Part shown: positions 5,171 through 7,258 of the stretch, piece after piece
Numbering within the stretch: the stretch's first letter is position 1
Layout of the letters: each line of letters starts with the position of its first letter
From: Planctomycetota bacterium
Lineage (GTDB): Bacteria; Planctomycetota; Phycisphaerae; WQYP01
Direction of reading: 5' to 3'
DNA length: 7,258 nucleotides
NCBI GenBank assembly: GCA_021816165.1
Contig: JAKAYZ010000065.1
Coordinates: 1-7,258 of the forward strand
Position numbers and translations under genes: made by a program
The notes under the pieces: generated by a model
Database searches by the model: none
Seen by the model: only the letters and a program-made list of their open reading frames with translations
What the model was told of the DNA's origin: nothing

Positions 5171-5246
5171 CCCCGGGTTGCCGACACCGTGCATCGGTGC
5201 CATGGTCGGTGCCGTAGCTTGACACCAGATGGTTCGCGGAGAGTAC
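5171..5246 (+). other. GH43-symporter intergenic gap with hairpin and 12-bp-spaced repeat
   Basis: The 76-nt gap contains CACCG/CGGTG (5185-5199, 5-nt loop) and a direct repeat TCGGTGCC at 5194-5201 and 5206-5213. No T tract follows, so it does not look like a terminator and the two genes are probably co-transcribed. GGAGAG at 5238-5243 is the symporter's ribosome-binding site and favours ATG 5247 over the in-frame ATG at 5229, which has none. Confidence 0.55.
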
Positions 5247-7258
5247 ATGTTTGGGATATCAATTTTAGATATTGTTGTGCTGGTTTCGGCCTGCGTTGTC
5301 ACCATCATAGTCGGTATCGTTGCGTCGCGACGGGTGAAGGGCGAAACCGATTATTACCTCGCCGGGCGCAAGCTGGGGGCATTTCTTCAATTCTTCATGA
5401 ATTTTGGCATGATGACGGATTCCAGCGGTGCACCGGTGACCGCCTCGGCGGTGTATCAAAGCGGCGTCAGCGGAATGTGGCTGTCGTACCAACCATTATT
5501 TAATACGCCATTTTTCTGGTTTACATCTGTCTGGTGGCGGCGGACGCGTCTGATCACGGCTCCGGATCAATTCATGGAGCGGTTTAATTCCCGTCCGCTG
5601 GCGATGGCAATGTCCGTTTACGCCATCCTGATTGCCGTTATGACCATCTCGCTGGGAAATATCATCGCATACAATGTGGCATCGGCGATGTTCATCAAGC
5701 CGGCAAGTCAGTACACGGCGTCGGAAAAAACAATGATTCAACAATACCACCGCTATCGGGTGCTGCGGGGCGAATATGAATCGGCCACCCTGTCGCCACG
5801 GCAGCTTCCCGAGTACCGGAAATTGCGTTCCATGCGGGAGGCGAATCTGCTGCGGTCCAGCGTGTCATATGTGCATCAGGTGCCTTTTTATCTGGTATTT
5901 GTAGGGATAATCGCATCGTACATTATTCTCGGGGGCGTTCGCGCCGCAGCCTATACCGACGCGATACAAGGGATGCTTATTCTGGCTTTTTCGGTATTGC
6001 TTATACCGATGGGTCTTAAAGTGGTGGGCGGTTTTGCCGGGCTGCACCATGCACTGGCGGCAAGTAATTTTGATATTTTTGGCGGCGGCTCGCACAGCGG
6101 TCTGCAGGAATGGACATGGTATTCAATTGCGGCTTTTGTGCTGCTTGGGGTGGTATCGAATCTATTTCCCAACGGCGTGTCGATAACGGGTCGCGATGAA
6201 AAGGCGATTCGCATCGGTGTGCTGGGAGGTGCGTTCACCAAACGCTTTGTCATGATTCTCTGGGCATTGTGCGGGCTGATCGCGCTGGCGATATTTCATG
6301 GCACGCATCAGTTGTCCAATCCGGATCATGCGTGGGGCGCGTTGTCAAAACAGTTGCTGGGGCCGGGCCTGCTGGGACTTATGATTGCGGGGCTACTGCT
6401 GGGACATATGCCCAACATGGGCAATTATGCAGTCATTTTTGCCTCCACATTCAATCGCAATGTCTATGAGCCTATCGTGCGCGGCCGCAGCGCCGGACAC
6501 TACATGCTGGTGGCCAAAGCTGCGACGGGGGTCATTCTGGGGGTGAGTATTCTGGGGGCTATTTTCTTCGGAAGCATAGCCCCGCTGTGGATTCAGATTG
6601 TCGCGCTTAACGCCTTTCTGGGTGCCACGGGAGTGATGATGTTTGCATGGCGACGATTCAGCGCCTTGGCGGCAGGCCTCGCCTGGATTATCTGGATTGG
6701 AATTTTCAGCGTTCTGCCATGGGCGATCGGCAATATACCTGTGCTTGCACAATCCAGGGCGCTGACCATTGAGGCATCTATCAAGTTGCCGATCAAGTCT
6801 ACCGCCGGCGCTGCGCCTGAATACATCACGGATAATCACCCGATATTCTTTGCAAGCCTCCGTCATGTGGACGCCACCAACCCGCGTTCCCCCATTGAAG
6901 GGCATGGTCGCTTCCGCATGGAACTTTATACCCTTTCGCTGGTGGGGCTGCCGGTAAAACAACTTTCGGTGGCTGAGATACGCGCTATTGACTGGCTCTT
7001 CGACGCCTTGGCACCACTGGTATTGATGTTTATTCTGGGCATGCTGTTTCCGAGCCGTGAAAGCCGCAAACGCCGGGCAAAACTGTTACCCCATGGCAAC
7101 TCTCCCGCGCCCGCGGACGGTTCGCCGGATGCGGAGGCCTATGCTGCGGCGGTTATGCGTGGCAACTTAAGTCTGCTGCTGGCAAGGAGGGAGACAGCCG
7201 AGCAGGCGTGCCTGCGGGTGGACCGCTTTTATGCCAAATTTCGCACGCCCGTACCGCC
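5247..7258 (+). CDS. SSS-family sodium/solute symporter, 3' end cut by the window
   Basis: At least 670 residues are encoded and no stop is reached. The first helix (about 5-27), then DYYLAGRKLG (35-44), matches the sodium/solute symporter family, as does NRNVYEP (403-409) after a core helix. I count about 13 hydrophobic segments, the last visible at about 583-602. It should move a solute, probably a sugar or glycoside given the GH43 neighbour, into the cell with sodium. It is longer than the usual 500-600 aa. A charged stretch (about 151-208) separates two helices, a roughly 80-residue polar loop (about 500-580) precedes the last visible helix, and a basic/acidic tail follows. The tail's final FYAKFRTPV resembles the C-terminal extension of large symporters I recall from planctomycetes and verrucomicrobia, which ends in another helix. 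Where typical members have a Ser-Ser pair at the second sodium site, this one reads HMPNMGN (387-393). Start at 5247 is set by GGAGAG; no separate promoter is evident. Confidence 0.9.
   Translation, partial: MFGISILDIVVLVSACVVTIIVGIVASRRVKGETDYYLAGRKLGAFLQFFMNFGMMTDSSGAPVTASAVYQSGVSGMWLSYQPLFNTPFFWFTSVWWRRTRLITAPDQFMERFNSRPLAMAMSVYAILIAVMTISLGNIIAYNVASAMFIKPASQYTASEKTMIQQYHRYRVLRGEYESATLSPRQLPEYRKLRSMREANLLRSSVSYVHQVPFYLVFVGIIASYIILGGVRAAAYTDAIQGMLILAFSVLLIPMGLKVVGGFAGLHHALAASNFDIFGGGSHSGLQEWTWYSIAAFVLLGVVSNLFPNGVSITGRDEKAIRIGVLGGAFTKRFVMILWALCGLIALAIFHGTHQLSNPDHAWGALSKQLLGPGLLGLMIAGLLLGHMPNMGNYAVIFASTFNRNVYEPIVRGRSAGHYMLVAKAATGVILGVSILGAIFFGSIAPLWIQIVALNAFLGATGVMMFAWRRFSALAAGLAWIIWIGIFSVLPWAIGNIPVLAQSRALTIEASIKLPIKSTAGAAPEYITDNHPIFFASLRHVDATNPRSPIEGHGRFRMELYTLSLVGLPVKQLSVAEIRAIDWLFDALAPLVLMFILGMLFPSRESRKRRAKLLPHGNSPAPADGSPDAEAYAAAVMRGNLSLLLARRETAEQACLRVDRFYAKFRTPVP

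Noticed and set aside
5185..5199. CACCG/CGGTG hairpin as a terminator between GH43 and symporter
   Set aside because: The stem is only 5 bp and no T tract follows.
5219..5249. TTGACA in front of the symporter gene as a separate promoter
   Set aside because: Any -10 at proper spacing would overlap the start codon, and no good hexamer is present there.

Overview
The window looks like a carbohydrate-use locus from a free-living PVC-superphylum bacterium, most likely a planctomycete (Phycisphaerae type) or a verrucomicrobium. This is inferred from three things: a PEP-CTERM surface/exported protein, a LacI-type regulator with an unusual hinge, and an oversized sodium/solute symporter of the kind I associate with those phyla. 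Base composition is moderately GC-rich, with AT-rich islands at the promoters. No RNA genes, CRISPR arrays or insertion sequences are visible.

Layout. At the left edge (1-103) a good sigma70-like promoter faces left, out of the window, with a 22-bp-spaced direct repeat upstream of it. A doubtful 57-aa frame (45-218) overlaps it. Positions 219-596 are non-coding and hold a few small palindromes. On the minus strand follow a LacI-family repressor (597-1613), a strong intrinsic terminator (1745-1785) and a PEP-CTERM protein (1829-2947). The PEP-CTERM gene is preceded by a leader of about 215 nt. That leader contains several hairpins, a 32-codon upstream frame with its own ribosome-binding site, and a terminator-like hairpin with a T8 tract directly before the gene's Shine-Dalgarno. 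Its promoter is at 3169-3197. Positions 3240-3473 separate the divergent units and carry a nested inverted repeat. On the plus strand a well-formed promoter (3474-3501), abutted by a perfect CGG-type inverted repeat, drives a GH43 glycosidase without a signal peptide (3545-5170). After 76 nt comes an SSS-family symporter (5247 to the window end, cut off by the edge).

How the parts may work together (inference). The symporter imports a xylose- or arabinose-containing glycoside, and the cytoplasmic GH43 enzyme releases the terminal sugar. The LacI protein is a candidate regulator of one or both divergent units. The PEP-CTERM protein is probably an exported, surface-retained beta-rich protein; its role in glycan use is only suggested by position. 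The most unusual parts are regulatory: the possible attenuator before the PEP-CTERM gene and the palindromes around the two divergent promoters.
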